A DNA stretch of 64,000 bases from Pirellulaceae bacterium. GTDB taxonomy: Bacteria > Planctomycetota > Planctomycetia > Pirellulales > Pirellulaceae. Within the stretch, counting starts at the first letter, position 1; every line of letters begins with the position of its first letter. The stretch lies in the NCBI GenBank assembly GCA_028280445.1, contig JANQLU010000072.1, positions 62,001 through 126,000 of the forward strand. The letters are read 5' to 3'. This document shows, in pieces, positions 41,431 through 50,217 of the stretch. The position numbers and the translations under genes are program-made. The notes beneath the pieces were generated by a model. That model worked only from the letters and a program-made list of their open reading frames with translations. It made no database searches and was not told where the DNA came from.

Positions 41431-44400
41431 TCCCTCGATAAGGTGGTGGGGTTTTCTTGGGGATTTTCACGACGAGATTGACTCGCGAAGTTTGGAGGGC
41501 GAGAATTCTGTCGTGGGGAGTGGTTGGAAATCTCAGCCTCGCGTGATGATTGACTGACATTTACCAAATCTAATTCTCCATTATACAACGGAAGCGTAAA
41601 ATGGAACTCCGTACAGCCATGGGCACCGGAATACCACATCCGACCGTGGTGAGATTCAATGATTGATTTGCTGATCGCTAACCCCATTCCCATGCCATCC
41701 GGCTTGGTGGAATAGAACGCGGTAAAGACTTCGCTGACGTGCTCCGGTCCAATGCCAATACCTGAATCGATAATCGTCGCCTCGGCACGGCCGCCTCGCG
41801 TCAACAGCTGGATTTCGAGTTTCCGATCTTGATCATTTTGTTCGGACATTGCGTCAATTGCATTGCGAACCAGATTCACAATCACTTGCTGAATTTGAAT
41901 CGGATCGGCTTTGACGACCACCGCATGGTCTGGAAGCTTGATTGACAAATCAATGTTTTCAAGGCTAATTTCCCGACTGGTCAATGCGACGACTTCGCTG
42001 ACCAGATCTCTGACATCGACAACGTTGCGAACCGGATCAGATCGTTTTACCAAACTACGGAGATGCCGAATAATTTCGCCGGCTCGATAAGCCTGTTTTT
42101 CAATTCGAACAAGCATGGTTTTGAGCCGTTCCAACGAAACATCTTGTCCCGAATTGATCAATTCTTCGATCGCCGACGTGTAATTTCCGATGGCGGCCAG
42201 CGGTTGATTGATTTCATGCGCGATTCCGCTGGCCATTTCTCCCATGGTGTACAAACGGCTGACATGCGCCAGGTCGGCCAAAAGCTGCCGTGATTTGTCA
42301 GCCGATTTTTTTAACTCGGTGATATCACGACAAACGCCGATGATACCAACAATTTTTCCGTCGGCGTCACGATACGGCGCTTTGTTGGTTTGAAACACGC
42401 GCTCTTCGCCGTTTATTGAGACGATCGTCTCCCGAATCACGGGCTCGCGTGTGGCAACCACAATCTCATTTTCTTTTCTGAGTTTGGCCCCTTCTTGTTC
42501 ATCGTACAGTTGCACGTCCGACTTGCCAATGATTAGTTCCTCGGGCAATCCTAGAGTTTCAGCTCCCGCCGGGTTGATGAGTAAGTACTGGTTTTCCAGG
42601 TTTTGCAAATAAACGACATCGGTCGTACCTTCAATAATCGTTCGCAGCAACGTGTGGCTTTCGCGGCGGGCGTCTTCGGCGCGTTTTCGTTCCGAAATAT
42701 CGTGAACATACGCACACAGATATTCTTCGTTTTCAAACTCCAAATAATTCAACGTAATCTCAACGGGAAACGATGTACCGTCTCGCCGCCGATGAATCGA
42801 TTCGAAAGTCGACGACTGTGATTGCTGCACGGATTTCCAGACCACCTGCCAGTCTTCGAGGCGGTAGCTGGAGTTAACATCCTGCAATTTTTTCGTCATC
42901 AGTTGTTCTGTCGTGTACCCCAAGGAAACACAGGCAGCTTCGTTCACATACAAAAATGTTTGGTCTCGTCGGATCCAAAAAATTGCGGCTCCCGCTTTGT
43001 CCACTGCAAACTGGGTCAACCGCAACGCCTGTTCGTTTTGTCTGTCCGCCGTGACGTCCCTGATAAACGAAATCAATGTAGGCGTCCCGTTAATATTGAT
43101 CTTGCGTGAGCGCAACTCGACCAGCGCTGTTCCGCCTCCTTTTTTCTTGAATGTATATTCCGATGGGTATTCGGCGGCGCCACGATACAAGGCGGCGCCG
43201 CGAGTTTCGATTCTTAAACTCTCTTCGTCAACCGTCAGCTGGCCCGTTCTCATTCCCGATAGCTCAGCATTCGAATAACCGGTGATTTCACTCACGACCG
43301 GGTTCGCGTACTGGATGCGATGATCCGACAGCACCAATACACCATCGATATGCTTGTCAAACAACAACCGATAAAACTCTTCGCTTCGCCTCAGCGCATC
43401 TTCCATTGCCTTGCGCTCAGACAGATCTCGCGCAATCGCAAAAACTCCGGTGGTTTGGCCATGCACATCCCGAATCGGCCCTTTGGTCGTCAAAAACGTC
43501 TTTTTCTCGCCTCTGACGGTCATTGTCACTTCGTACGTCATCGTTTCACCCGTGCGGATCACCTGCCGGTCAAACCTTGTCAGTCGGTCCGCCGTCGCGG
43601 GGTCAAACAAATCTCGATCGGTCAAACCAACCAGCGCTTCCTTGGGCTTGTCGAACATCGCTGCGCCCGCCTGGTTCATGGTTGTGAAGCGGCCTTGCAA
43701 ATCCTTGACACAAATCACATCGGACGTCCCATCGGTGATCGAATTCAACACCGACAGGCTTTGTTCCATCGCCTGCTGGGAGCGTTTGCGTTCCAGTTCG
43801 ACCGCGGCGCGAGCGGCAAAAATCTGCATCGCGGGCAATTTCGTAATATCCGGCGGGAGTTGGTCTTCGTGGAGAACACCCAAGTGCCCAATGACTTCAC
43901 CTGATGAATCCCGCAACGGCAGCGCAAAATAGCTATCCACGCCGAGTTCAACGAGATCCGAATCGTTCGGGAATAAAGCCTGAATATTCGCTCCGTGATA
44001 AACCGTTTTTCCATCAAAAACTTCTTCGCACGGCGTCTCTTTCAATTCGTATTCGAAATTCGGCAATAATTGTTCTTGATTGCAAAATGCGAGAGTGCTA
44101 ATTCGTGTTGCCGGGCGGTCAACACATTCGGTCACAAAACTGTAGGTGACGTCCAACGCCTGGGAAACACATTTGACAAGTGATTCAAAAAAATCGGCTC
44201 CAACATGTTTCGATGTACCGCCGGAAATCGTTCGCAGAATATTTTCGGCATTTTCTCTGGCGGTAACATCGACACAAATCGAGACGAGCCCCGAAATATT
44301 CCCATCACTGTCCGTTACGGACGAACAACGTGTTTCCATCCGTGTCTGACCGACAGTGTGAACGACTGGATCGGGTAATCCTCCATCGAGCGCAATCCGT

Positions 44401-45089
44401 AACGCCCGAATCATGTCCTTTTTTCCTTTAAAAAAATCAAAAATATTCATGCCAACGAATTGCCCGGGAGCAAATCCGACACTGTCAAGTGCACGACCGT
44501 CGAACGTTTCAATAACGTGGTCTTTATTGATCGACATCAGGACGATCGGAGCGGACGAAATCGCCAATTTCAAATGTTGCTCACTTTGCCACAAAGCCGC
44601 TTCGACTTGGTCCTGCTTTTGTCGGTCGACAACACCACTCTCATTGTTTTCTGCCGCGGAATTCAGCTGAGCGAGTTCGCGAAGCGATCGATACCACAAA
44701 GCTCCCGCAGAACTGGTTGCGGCAACAACCAACAACATCATCAACCACTTTCGCAACGGGCTATTAAGGCCAATCACCGGGATTTCATCAAAGGATCCCA
44801 TTTGCCCCACGACGGCAACCGCACCTAAAAACGCCAAACAAACCGCCAGAATGATCGTAAGTGTCCGAATGAAAGTCGAATCAAAAGCTCGCCAGGCAAA
44901 GAAAATCAACGGCACGGCCGTTACCGACGCCACCAGACAACCCAAACTCTCGGCAAAGGTACTGATGAATGAGAATTCCCTGGCCAACATGCATAACAAG
45001 ACACATAGCCATCCAATGGCCAGGGCAAAAATTATTGTTCGAGCGTATCGTGCCGCCCAAACAGGTCTACTATCCTTGCTGACATTCAT
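41427..45089 (-). CDS. Multi-PAS/GAF membrane sensor histidine kinase (FixL-like output)
   Basis: 1220 residues. Four membrane helices lie within residues 15-130 with short loops. Then come a PAS domain (about 165-285), a GAF domain (about 300-440), four more PAS domains (about 450-565, 570-690, 695-815, 825-940; each ends with a PAC-type block such as FSFIRDVT, AYVHDISERKRAE, GIIGVCRDITELK), a HisKA with H958 in GIAHEINQPLAAI, and an HATPase domain with the N-box NLVRNAIDAM and G-box GIGIGPEHVSEVF and GMGMGLAISKSI. It transfers phosphate to the FixJ-type regulator encoded next. Signal unknown: I see no proof of heme binding in any PAS. Confidence 0.93.
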   Translation of the reverse strand: MNVSKDSRPVWAARYARTIIFALAIGWLCVLLCMLAREFSFISTFAESLGCLVASVTAVPLIFFAWRAFDSTFIRTLTIILAVCLAFLGAVAVVGQMGSFDEIPVIGLNSPLRKWLMMLLVVAATSSAGALWYRSLRELAQLNSAAENNESGVVDRQKQDQVEAALWQSEQHLKLAISSAPIVLMSINKDHVIETFDGRALDSVGFAPGQFVGMNIFDFFKGKKDMIRALRIALDGGLPDPVVHTVGQTRMETRCSSVTDSDGNISGLVSICVDVTARENAENILRTISGGTSKHVGADFFESLVKCVSQALDVTYSFVTECVDRPATRISTLAFCNQEQLLPNFEYELKETPCEEVFDGKTVYHGANIQALFPNDSDLVELGVDSYFALPLRDSSGEVIGHLGVLHEDQLPPDITKLPAMQIFAARAAVELERKRSQQAMEQSLSVLNSITDGTSDVICVKDLQGRFTTMNQAGAAMFDKPKEALVGLTDRDLFDPATADRLTRFDRQVIRTGETMTYEVTMTVRGEKKTFLTTKGPIRDVHGQTTGVFAIARDLSERKAMEDALRRSEEFYRLLFDKHIDGVLVLSDHRIQYANPVVSEITGYSNAELSGMRTGQLTVDEESLRIETRGAALYRGAAEYPSEYTFKKKGGGTALVELRSRKININGTPTLISFIRDVTADRQNEQALRLTQFAVDKAGAAIFWIRRDQTFLYVNEAACVSLGYTTEQLMTKKLQDVNSSYRLEDWQVVWKSVQQSQSSTFESIHRRRDGTSFPVEITLNYLEFENEEYLCAYVHDISERKRAEDARRESHTLLRTIIEGTTDVVYLQNLENQYLLINPAGAETLGLPEELIIGKSDVQLYDEQEGAKLRKENEIVVATREPVIRETIVSINGEERVFQTNKAPYRDADGKIVGIIGVCRDITELKKSADKSRQLLADLAHVSRLYTMGEMASGIAHEINQPLAAIGNYTSAIEELINSGQDVSLERLKTMLVRIEKQAYRAGEIIRHLRSLVKRSDPVRNVVDVRDLVSEVVALTSREISLENIDLSIKLPDHAVVVKADPIQIQQVIVNLVRNAIDAMSEQNDQDRKLEIQLLTRGGRAEATIIDSGIGIGPEHVSEVFTAFYSTKPDGMGMGLAISKSIIESHHGRMWYSGAHGCTEFHFTLPLYNGELDLVNVSQSSREAEISNHSPRQNSRPPNFASQSRRENPQENPTTLSRE

Positions 45090-45493
45090 AATCCGATTTC
45101 TTGGAATGTCGATACGGGTGTCAAAACAAATTGGCTAGGGGGCGACTAACCAGGCGAACGCAAAATCCAGTCAATTGTTTTTTCTCTGCACCTCGTCAAT
45201 TTCGTATTGGACCTGCCTTTGCGCAATATGATGATCGTTTTTTTGGCCCATCCACCGACGCAAAGCAGACAACACAATTCAAAAAAGTAACCGACGCTGC
45301 CCAATGAATCAATAGTTGGAATCGACAAATCGTTCAAAACAACAATCATCGTTCAAAACAACAATCCCCGATTTTCGATCGGAGGCTCAAATTACATCAT
45401 GACAATCACCCATTCCGGGGTGTTTTAGAAAGTCACTTCAGTATTTTCGCTGCACGGTGTCGTTAAAAAGCATGATGACCCAAACTGGCAACA
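45090..45493. other. 404-base gap with a 19-bp tandem duplication
   Basis: Region upstream of the kinase gene and downstream of the next gene. It contains two identical 19-bp copies in tandem (45329-45347, 45348-45366; ATCGTTCAAAACAACAATC). I see no other gene or hairpin. Confidence 0.55.
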
Positions 45494-45958
45494 TCATGGA
45501 TGACGAGCCGGAGGATTCTTGCCGATATTGTGAGTTTCCAGAATTTCTGCGTGATGGTATCGATGCAGCATTGGAATTCGCAACTCCGAGATCGAATCAT
45601 ATTCCATGAGACGGTGATACCGATCCAAGACCCGTCCCGACCAATCCCAAAGATTCAACGCAATCAATTGGTCGTCTTCGAATACCGTTTCGATCGTGAT
45701 ATTCGCTCGAGAAACATGCCACATTGTTGAGCCTGTGTGCCCACGTGATGGACCTTCGGGAGGCGGAAAATCGTCAATCGTATTGACTGACATTCCAGCG
45801 GTGATATCTTCGGCTCCCAGATATTCAAGCAATTCAACGACGCGAGCATGCTTCATCCCAAGTTCAATTTTTACGGAAGCATACTTTGACGAAATATAAG
45901 CAAGCACCATTGCTGACAGGACCAGCAAAATAATCAATGCTCGTAACGAATATTTCAT
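45494..45958 (-). CDS. Small single-membrane-span protein of unknown function
   Basis: 154 residues with an N-terminal hydrophobic helix and the planctomycete-typical opening MKYSLRALIILLVLSAMVLAY. The rest is a small globular domain (ELGMKHARVVELLEYLGAEDITAGMS, TMWHVSRANITIETVFEDDQLIALNLWDW). Proteins with the SLRALI/SLRTLL start are plentiful in planctomycetes and have no assigned function. It stands alone. Confidence 0.65.
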   Translation of the reverse strand: MKYSLRALIILLVLSAMVLAYISSKYASVKIELGMKHARVVELLEYLGAEDITAGMSVNTIDDFPPPEGPSRGHTGSTMWHVSRANITIETVFEDDQLIALNLWDWSGRVLDRYHRLMEYDSISELRIPMLHRYHHAEILETHNIGKNPPARHP

Positions 45959-46025
45959 CGAATCAGAAAAAACGTGTCAAAAACAGTTTGCGTCAACAAC
46001 ATCAATATAACAAAACAACATAGCC

Positions 46026-46050
46026 GTAGGGCCGGTTCCCACCGGCCGTT
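46026..46050. repeat. Half copy of palindrome family D
   Basis: GTAGGGCCGGTTCCCACC followed by GGCCG; no right arm. Confidence 0.8.
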
Positions 46051-46074
46051 TGTTACATCGCCCTCAGCGACCGA

Positions 46075-46132
46075 TACAAGCACGAAGCGCTGGGCGAGTG
46101 GTTCGACCGCGCAATACCCCTCGCGTCGTGCT
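46075..46132. repeat. Degraded copy of inverted repeat family C
   Basis: ACAAGCACGAAGCGC...GGCGAGTGGTTCGACCGCGCA then CCCCTCGCGTCGTGCT; both arms carry changes relative to the perfect copy at 17195. Confidence 0.8.
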
Positions 46133-46311
46133 CGGATCCCTTGACGTTGGCCACACGTAAACGGCCAAAATCAGCGAATCAAAAAATAATCTTCGAATAA
46201 TTTAAATTTTTTTGTCACCGATTCGCGGCGACAAAACACATACTACTAGACGGCCATTGGCCACAACCAATCGTTAACGAGACTCGTTTACAAAAAACGG
46301 AGGACGATTTC

Positions 46312-47865
46312 ATGAATATTATCGTCGTTGCCTGGTCATTGTTTCTTTCGTTCATCGCCACTGGATTGACGCTTTCTGAAATTAGTGCCGAACAACCCCA
46401 CCAAGATAAAAAGACAAACTACGTCGTCGTATCGTTGGTGCCCGCAGACGATCCGTACGATCGCGCAGCGGACCTCCTCGTGCGTCGACATCGGGCAAAA
46501 AAAATCCGTGGCAAAGTCAACGAGTTGAACGCAATCTCGACCGCCTTGCAAAAGCAAAAACCCGAATACGTCGCTTTTGTTGTCCGACCCGAATCGATCG
46601 ATATCAACTTCGCCAATCAAATTCTCAAAATGGCAACAAAAATCGATGACGATCCGTTTGTCGATTTCGCTTATGGCATCATCTCCGGACGAAATGCGGA
46701 CGCGGCGCTCCAACTGGTCAAAGCGTCAAACCCGGAAGCCGAAAAAAGAAAACCGACAATCTCTCAGTTTGGTGTCGCCGGAAAAACGTTTCCAAAATCC
46801 ATGAAACAAAAATCAGTTTGGCCATTGCGAAAGGGGTCCGTCCCAATCACTTCGTGTCTCTCTCGGGGCGCAACCGACGAAACACGTGATTCAACGTTTA
46901 TCAAGGAAACCCTCCCGACACTGGACGAATCGCCAATCTTGCTTTTGGCATCTCACGGTTATCCCGATGGCCTGGTCGGCGGACCCAAAGCCGTTGATAT
47001 TCGCGGCCGCAATTTTCAAGGCACTGTGGCATTGAACATCGCCTGTTATACCGGTGTGACAAAATACTGGTTTGAAAACGACTGGAAATCTCGCACGGTC
47101 AAAAAACGCGAGGTCAAGCCTGAGGAAAGTTTCTGTTTGCAAATGTTGGATAACGGTGTCGCCGCCTACATGGCCTATGTTTGCCCTCGCCCCGCCGGCC
47201 CGACCATGATGGGTGATGCCATGCTCCTCGCTTCGTCCGGTCAAACGGTCGGTGAATACTGGCGTCAGCATTTAAACAGCGTCGTTCTTGCCCACCTGTT
47301 GTCAGGATCGGACGAAGTCGCAACCAAACCCGTTGCTGATGGACAAGCGGTCGAGACCAACATGACTCCCGCCAAAATCGTTCTGACCATGTCCACCGGT
47401 GGCGTGCTGTTTGGCGATCCTACCTATCAACCTTTCGAAGCGAAACCAGATTCGGATCCACGTTTGTGTACCGTTACATCAAAAGACAATCGGTATCGTG
47501 CCCAAGCCAAAGTGACAACATCCTTGTTTCACTTCTATGCAGGAGAGCCCCTCAATTATTGGAACGAACGTCGACCAGCATTTCGTCTCGAAACAACAGT
47601 CAAAATCAACGAAGCAAATATCGACGACGTTCGGCTCGTCGAATCCAGCATGGGCGACGTCAGTTATCGATTGGTGGCAGCCGTCGAAAAACATCGCGGT
47701 CAAAACCTGGTTCGGGTCAAAGCCACATTTGAACGACCGCAAAAAATGGACAAACTTCGAGCACTCATGAAAAACGGTTTGTCAGGAACATTTGAGATTA
47801 CAACCGGTTCCAAAGGCAAAGCGGATCGCCCGCAGAAAATTGTTCGCCACAAAGTGTCACGATAA
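46312..47865 (+). CDS. Secreted protein resembling clan CD cysteine proteases
   Basis: 517 residues with a signal peptide (VVAWSLFLSFIATGLTLSEISA). The central part has the hallmark His and Cys of the caspase/gingipain (clan CD) fold: H215 in LLASHGYPD and C245 in LNIACYTGV, 30 residues apart and each after a hydrophobic strand. The last quarter has beta strands (RYRAQAKVTTSLFHFYAG, FRLETTVKINEANIDDVRLVE) like an Ig-type C-terminal domain. Spacing and strand context resemble gingipain-type C25 proteases, but the overall match is weak and there is no pro-domain as in gingipains. An inactive or different hydrolase is possible. Confidence 0.6.
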   Translation: MNIIVVAWSLFLSFIATGLTLSEISAEQPHQDKKTNYVVVSLVPADDPYDRAADLLVRRHRAKKIRGKVNELNAISTALQKQKPEYVAFVVRPESIDINFANQILKMATKIDDDPFVDFAYGIISGRNADAALQLVKASNPEAEKRKPTISQFGVAGKTFPKSMKQKSVWPLRKGSVPITSCLSRGATDETRDSTFIKETLPTLDESPILLLASHGYPDGLVGGPKAVDIRGRNFQGTVALNIACYTGVTKYWFENDWKSRTVKKREVKPEESFCLQMLDNGVAAYMAYVCPRPAGPTMMGDAMLLASSGQTVGEYWRQHLNSVVLAHLLSGSDEVATKPVADGQAVETNMTPAKIVLTMSTGGVLFGDPTYQPFEAKPDSDPRLCTVTSKDNRYRAQAKVTTSLFHFYAGEPLNYWNERRPAFRLETTVKINEANIDDVRLVESSMGDVSYRLVAAVEKHRGQNLVRVKATFERPQKMDKLRALMKNGLSGTFEITTGSKGKADRPQKIVRHKVSR

Positions 47866-47933
47866 CTCCTTGTCGAACCAATCCACCGTGCATGAAACAA
47901 TGTGAAAACATTTGACATTGTTTGTGTGCACCT

Positions 47934-48215
47934 ATGGCAACATACGTTAACAAACAAGGCAAAGAACAAACCGTGTTGTTACAAGCCGAAACCGGTTCAA
48001 TGGGCCTGGATCACTATGGAATCTACGGTACGTTTGGCAACGACTCGTTCGGTTTTAAACACGTCCAAGGAAACCAAATCAAAAACATCGAATCGCTCAC
48101 CAAACCCAAAAATGATTGTGCCAACGATCTGCCGGTGCGTGACAATGCTGTAATTGAATTAACAAACAAAAGCCATCTGAAAAATCGTATAGAGCCGCCA
48201 GTGAAGATGATATAA
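47934..48215 (+). CDS. Small protein of unknown function (uncertain)
   Basis: 93 residues from ATG 47934 (MATYVNKQGKEQTVLLQAET). The first 50 residues have an alternating beta pattern (YGIYGTFGNDSFGFKHVQGNQI) and acidic and basic residues in balance; the rest looks less like protein. It sits between two secreted-hydrolase genes on the same strand, so it may be a real small gene, or non-coding. No family recognised. Confidence 0.35.
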   Translation: MATYVNKQGKEQTVLLQAETGSMGLDHYGIYGTFGNDSFGFKHVQGNQIKNIESLTKPKNDCANDLPVRDNAVIELTNKSHLKNRIEPPVKMI

Positions 48216-48263
48216 TCACGACAGCTAACGAAATTCAAGTCGTCACAGTAGCTGGAGAGATTC

Positions 48264-49427
48264 GTGTTTTCAAAAATATTAACAGGATTGTTGATCGTCG
48301 CGGTACTGGCCCCCGTAGCGCATGCGTGCACTGCCTTTGTTGTTTATCGCAACGGTTTGGCGCTGGCTGGCAACAACGAAGATTTTTGGCTGACCGACAC
48401 CAAAATCTGGTATGTCCCAAAGCAAGGCAGCAAACGAGGTGTCGCCGGAAAACTGGGCCGTGTCTATTTCGGATTTGACAATTTCTACCCGCAAGGTGGA
48501 ATGAATGAAGCTGGGCTGTTTTTTGATGGGTTTGCCACCTCCAAAAACACAATCAAAAAATCAAAAGGCAAACCGCGGTTTGACGGCAACATCACCGATT
48601 ATGTGATGGCCAACTGCAAAACCGTTGCCGAAGTCGTCGAGGTATTCAAAAAATATGATCTCTCGTTTCTCTCCAACGCCATGCTGATGTTCGCCGACCA
48701 GCATGGCGATTCTGTCATTATCGAAGGAGATGAATTTCTGCGAATCAAAGGAGACCATCAGGTCGTTACCAATTTTTATCAATCGTTGACACCGGCGGAC
48801 AAATGTAATTGTGCACGCTACAAAGCGGCTATCAAAGCGTTGGGAAAAGGCGACCGAGCTTCCGTCGAAGCTTGCCGCGACATTTTGGCCACCACGCGTC
48901 AAAACGGACGAGCCCCGACACAGTATTCCAATGTTTACGATTTGAAAAAAGGCTTGATTTACCTGTATCATTTTCACAATTTTGATGAAGTCGTCTGCAT
49001 CGATCTCAAACGGGAACTCAAAAAGGGCGCTCACGAAATCGACTTGCCGTCGCTATTCTCCAAAAACAAACGATTCGATGCATTCAAAACAAAACGCAAG
49101 CAAGACATTCTCAAGCAAACCAAAGCGCGAATGGCAAAAGATATCAAGCCAGATACCTTTAAACAGTTCGCGGGAACGTACGCATTCGATGTTGGACAGG
49201 CCAAAAAAATCACAGCAAAGTTTGTTTTGAAAGGCGAGCAATTTTACGTCGTGTCGCCAACCAACAACAAACAGGAAAGAATTTATCCCGAGTCCAAAGA
49301 CTTGTTCTTCCGCATCGGAGATTATGGTTTGCAAAGGTACCGATTTCGCAGGAACAGCGAACAACAAATCAGCGGTGTAACCATCAGTTTCATGGGCCGC
49401 ACCTATCGCGGCACCAAACAAAACTAA
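48264..49427 (+). CDS. Secreted N-terminal-nucleophile (linear amide C-N) hydrolase
   Basis: 387 residues. The signal peptide ends VAHA and is followed directly by Cys22 (CTAFVVYRNGLALAGNNEDFW), so signal cleavage would expose the catalytic N-terminal Cys, as in choloylglycine-hydrolase-type and acyl-CoA:6-APA acyltransferase-type enzymes. Further family features are AGNNEDFW, GGMNEAGLFFDG and the LSFLSNAMLMFADQHGDSVIIEGD block. The start is GTG at 48264 with GGAG 6 bases before it. Enzymes of this group cut amide bonds of bile salts, penicillins or acyl-homoserine lactones; the substrate here is unknown. A C-terminal beta domain (FKQFAGTYAFDVG...) is added. Confidence 0.82.
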   Translation: MFSKILTGLLIVAVLAPVAHACTAFVVYRNGLALAGNNEDFWLTDTKIWYVPKQGSKRGVAGKLGRVYFGFDNFYPQGGMNEAGLFFDGFATSKNTIKKSKGKPRFDGNITDYVMANCKTVAEVVEVFKKYDLSFLSNAMLMFADQHGDSVIIEGDEFLRIKGDHQVVTNFYQSLTPADKCNCARYKAAIKALGKGDRASVEACRDILATTRQNGRAPTQYSNVYDLKKGLIYLYHFHNFDEVVCIDLKRELKKGAHEIDLPSLFSKNKRFDAFKTKRKQDILKQTKARMAKDIKPDTFKQFAGTYAFDVGQAKKITAKFVLKGEQFYVVSPTNNKQERIYPESKDLFFRIGDYGLQRYRFRRNSEQQISGVTISFMGRTYRGTKQN

Positions 49428-49475
49428 CATCGACACAAACATACCTGTCTGACTTTTTTGACATGAACTTGTTTT

Positions 49476-49540
49476 GACAGGATCAACAGGATTTTACAGG
49501 ATCAATTACCCACCATCCTGTTCATCCTGTAAATCCTGTC
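49476..49540. repeat. 65-bp dyad repeat, family E (copy 5), left of the GxxExxY gene
   Basis: GACAGGATCAACAGGATTTT...ATCCTGTTCATCCTGTAAATCC TGTC with three half-units per arm. Together with the next copy (50062-50126) it brackets the GxxExxY gene. The two differ at only a few positions and share flanking bases (TTTT before, TAAAAAC after), which suggests a recent duplication. Confidence 0.93.
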
Positions 49541-49638
49541 TAAAAACAATCGCACCAAAAACTTGACCTGTTCACACAGTTTGTCAAAATGTAGTCCCAT
49601 CACATCTTCTAATCCCATCAACACCCCTTCACATCAAA

Positions 49639-49971
49639 ATGAAAGACAAGCAATTGTCAGAAAAGGTCATTGGTGCGGCCTTTGACGTATACAACCAACT
49701 TGGTTTTGGATTTCTGGAATCCGTGTATGAAAAAGCTCTTTCGATCGAACTCAACAAAATAGAAATTGCCCACCAAATCAAATCGCCAATTGAGGTTTAC
49801 TACCACCAACAAATCGTTGGCCAGTTCATCTGCGATCTACTAGTGGAACAATCTTTAATCTTAGAAATCAAATCGGTGACTCAATTGCTAGTCGCCCACG
49901 AAGTTCAACTTGTCAACTATCTAACAGCAACAAAAACCAACATTGGATTGTTAATCAACTTGGCCCAATAA
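49639..49971 (+). CDS. GxxExxY protein (PD-(D/E)XK-nuclease-like), probably frameshifted at the end
   Basis: 110 residues as read. The family signature is GFLESVYEKAL (Gly-x-x-Glu-x-x-Tyr) near residue 24. Further matches are the PD-(D/E)XK-type core FICDLLVEQSLILEIKSVTQL, with its Asp, Glu and Lys, and VQLVNYLTATKTNIGLLINL. The normal C-terminus is cut short: after NLAQ a stop follows, but one base on the sequence reads VDIKRKFRNFKPN to a TAG at 50013-50015. Adding one C to the CCC at 49964-49966 restores NLAPIKVDIKRKFRNF, the expected end. So either a one-base deletion in a C tract or a sequencing error. Likely a nuclease-related protein; function of the family is unproven. Confidence 0.88.
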   Translation: MKDKQLSEKVIGAAFDVYNQLGFGFLESVYEKALSIELNKIEIAHQIKSPIEVYYHQQIVGQFICDLLVEQSLILEIKSVTQLLVAHEVQLVNYLTATKTNIGLLINLAQ

Positions 49972-50061
49972 AGGTTGACATCAAACGAAAATTTCGAAAC
50001 TTCAAACCAAATTAGATTGGGCTCAAAATAGCATTTACATGGCTAACGAATAATCTTTTTT

Positions 50062-50126
50062 GACAGGATCAACAGGGTTTTACAGGATCATTTACACGCC
50101 ATCCTGTTCATCCTGTAAATCCTGTC
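50062..50126. repeat. 65-bp dyad repeat, family E (copy 6), right of the GxxExxY gene
   Basis: GACAGGATCAACAGGGTTTT...ATCCTGTTCATCCTGTAAAT then CCTGTC. See the copy at 49476. Confidence 0.93.
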
Positions 50127-50217
50127 TAAAAACGAGCACACCAAACAGCACACCACTGCATTTTTGAGTAAAATGCTGAACGAACAAAAAAAGGTTGAGA
50201 GATCTGGAGCCAGTGTG

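Noticed and set aside
41427-45089. Calling the kinase an oxygen-sensing FixL
   Set aside because: Only the kinase output and partner match FixL/FixJ; no heme-ligating His could be demonstrated in any PAS.
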